A DNA stretch of 14,486 nt, from assembly GCA_002305535.1 (NCBI GenBank), contig DBRE01000030.1, forward strand, positions 1 to 14,486, read 5' to 3'. Shown in pieces: positions 13,751 to 14,486 of the stretch. The translations under genes were made by a program, and so were the position numbers. The notes under the pieces were generated by a model. That model searched no databases. It was not told the origin of the DNA and saw nothing but the letters and a program-made list of their open reading frames with translations. The stretch comes from Syntrophomonas sp. UBA1376 (GTDB taxonomy: Bacteria; Bacillota; Syntrophomonadia; Syntrophomonadales; Syntrophomonadaceae). The first letter of the stretch is position 1. Every line of letters starts with the position of its first letter.

Positions 13751-13966
13751 CTACCATTTATCCAGGGACATAGTGAATGTTTCAGTATCGTCAATGTTAT
13801 CCAGATCCATACTGAGCCTTTTTTGCATCTGTTGGATCTGTCCCTGATAGCCCAAATAGTCACTTCGTTGCACCTGGTGTTCGCTGCGACTAGCCAAATC
13901 AGAAAATAATTCATCCAGTTCTCCTAGATGGGCAAGAGCATTGTTCAAGAGCGTTTGGGAATTCAC
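13751..13966 (-). CDS. Hypothetical 71-residue protein
   Basis: I do not recognise this protein. It starts at a GTG (13966) with AGGAGG 8 nt upstream; the frame extends upstream to an ATG at 14026, but that has no ribosome binding site. The product, starting MNSQTLLNNALAHLGELDEL, has no cysteine, no hydrophobic stretch long enough to cross a membrane, and an acidic, mostly helical look with heptad-like leucine spacing (L6, L7, L13, L17, L20, L24). Gln-rich QGQIQQMQKRL occupies residues 42-52 and the end is SLDKW. It lies between the thioredoxin-fold gene and the divergently transcribed spore gene tlp. A small helical oligomer is plausible; the function is unknown. The strong Shine-Dalgarno is the main reason to call it real. 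Confidence 0.65.
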   Translation of the reverse strand: MNSQTLLNNALAHLGELDELFSDLASRSEHQVQRSDYLGYQGQIQQMQKRLSMDLDNIDDTETFTMSLDKW

Positions 13967-14229
13967 GTTTTCTACCTCCTCTTGATATTTTTCGGCTATA
14001 GTTTGCTCTCTGACCCTGCTTTTCAAACTGTTTTTCTAAATCATTTGACATTCTATTAAATGTCACCCTCAGCGGTAGCCAAGACTCTGCGTCATTGACA
14101 AGAATCTTCGCTATTGCTTAGAGTGACATATTGAATTATGCAAAATCCTCGTTATTAAAGGTACCTCCTGTATAATTAACGCTCAACTTCAAATAATATT
14201 GATGACATTTCATTGGAAGGAGAGCTGGC
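13967..14229. other. Divergent intergenic region between hypothetical gene and tlp
   Basis: The 263 nt contain no gene. TGACATT (14046-14052) and AATGTCA (14059-14065) form a perfect 7-bp inverted repeat with a 6-nt spacer. TGTATAATTA at 14168-14177 resembles an extended -10 facing tlp, but without a recognisable -35; TGAATT (14132-14137) followed after 15 nt by TATTAA is another weak candidate. I found no confident sporulation sigma-G promoter. A GGAAGGAG ribosome binding site for tlp ends the region. Confidence 0.45.
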
Positions 14230-14457
14230 ATGAAGCATAATCCCGATGATCGACGCGATAATGTCGAAAGAATACAGTTCAACATTGATCATACTATTAA
14301 GAATATCGACCTGGCTGAGGAGATAATTTCTAAAACTGACGATCCTAAAACCAAAGAAGCTTTGCAACAAAAAAACGAACGTCGCGAAGAGGCCTTGGAG
14401 CGTATGCGTTTGGAAATACGCGACGAAGCCATTGACCGTGAAGAGGGTTACGAGTAG
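14230..14457 (+). CDS. tlp: Small acid-soluble spore protein Tlp
   Basis: The 75-residue protein matches the Tlp (thioredoxin-like protein, in name only) family of spore core proteins. It has the conserved start NPDDRRDNVERIQ (residues 4-16), a central TIKNIDLAEE helix, the charged block KNERREEAL (48-56) and the tail RDEAIDREEGYE. Tlp is made in the forespore, usually under sigma-G, and is broken down at germination. The ATG at 14230 follows GGAAGGAG by 6-7 nt. It is the only plus-strand gene and is transcribed away from the rest. Its presence shows that the host forms endospores. Confidence 0.93.
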   Translation: MKHNPDDRRDNVERIQFNIDHTIKNIDLAEEIISKTDDPKTKEALQQKNERREEALERMRLEIRDEAIDREEGYE

Positions 14458-14479
14458 GAAGGGGCCATTCCCCTCCTAC
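14454..14479 (+). terminator. Hairpin at the tlp stop codon, probable terminator
   Basis: GTAGGAAGGGG (14454-14464) pairs with CCCCTCCTAC (14470-14479) as a 10-bp stem with one bulged A and a 5-nt loop. It overlaps the TAG stop of tlp. The window ends 7 nt later in AATAAA, so a U-tract is not visible and the terminator call is provisional. Confidence 0.6.
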
Positions 14480-14486
14480 TAATAAA

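Noticed and set aside
14120..14180. Sigma-G promoter for tlp
   Set aside because: Expected from the family, but no pair of -35 and -10 boxes with proper spacing could be matched with confidence.

Overview
The window looks like chromosomal DNA of an anaerobic, endospore-forming Firmicute of the Clostridia type. Three things point that way: a small acid-soluble spore protein Tlp gene, an oxygen-sensitive 2-hydroxyacyl-CoA dehydratase with its iron-sulfur activator, and consistent AGGAGG-type ribosome binding sites in moderately AT-rich DNA. The genus cannot be fixed from the sequence alone. Every gene except tlp lies on the minus strand, so transcription reads from high to low coordinates.

Region A (about 8165 down to 1) is a tightly packed catabolic gene set. 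In order of transcription it encodes enoyl-CoA hydratase, 3-hydroxyacyl-CoA dehydrogenase, thiolase, 2-hydroxyacyl-CoA dehydratase alpha and beta subunits, the dehydratase activator, and a TRAP transporter (DctP lipoprotein, DctQ small permease, and the first 27 codons of the DctM large permease, cut by the window edge). Together these would import an organic acid and, once it is a CoA thioester, convert an (R)-2-hydroxyacyl-CoA to the enoyl-CoA, hydrate it at C3, oxidise it and cleave it thiolytically to acetyl-CoA. No CoA-transferase or ligase is visible. The dctP cistron is bracketed by an orphan Shine-Dalgarno sequence upstream and a perfect 12-bp hairpin downstream, which suggests differential mRNA stability.

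Region B (8166-8533) is a 368-nt stretch without a gene on the coding strand. It carries a possible promoter for region A, a 7-bp inverted repeat and a 10-bp palindrome.

Region C (13082 down to 8534) holds a second catabolic gene set: a D-2-hydroxyacid dehydrogenase, a full-length UxaA-type sugar-acid dehydratase, then after a good terminator an ACS-family MFS anion transporter, and finally an XRE-cupin regulator with its own near-consensus promoter. The regulator lies between the two gene sets and may control one or both. The dehydrogenase could make (R)-2-hydroxy acids, the stereoisomer used by the dehydratase in region A, so the two sets may form one pathway; this is inference.

Region D (13230-14486) is housekeeping or sporulation in character: a strong terminator, a small cysteine-rich thioredoxin-fold-like protein, a 71-residue protein I do not recognise, a 263-nt divergent intergenic region, and tlp on the plus strand with a hairpin at its stop codon. 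I see no tRNA, rRNA, CRISPR array, insertion sequence or phage gene.
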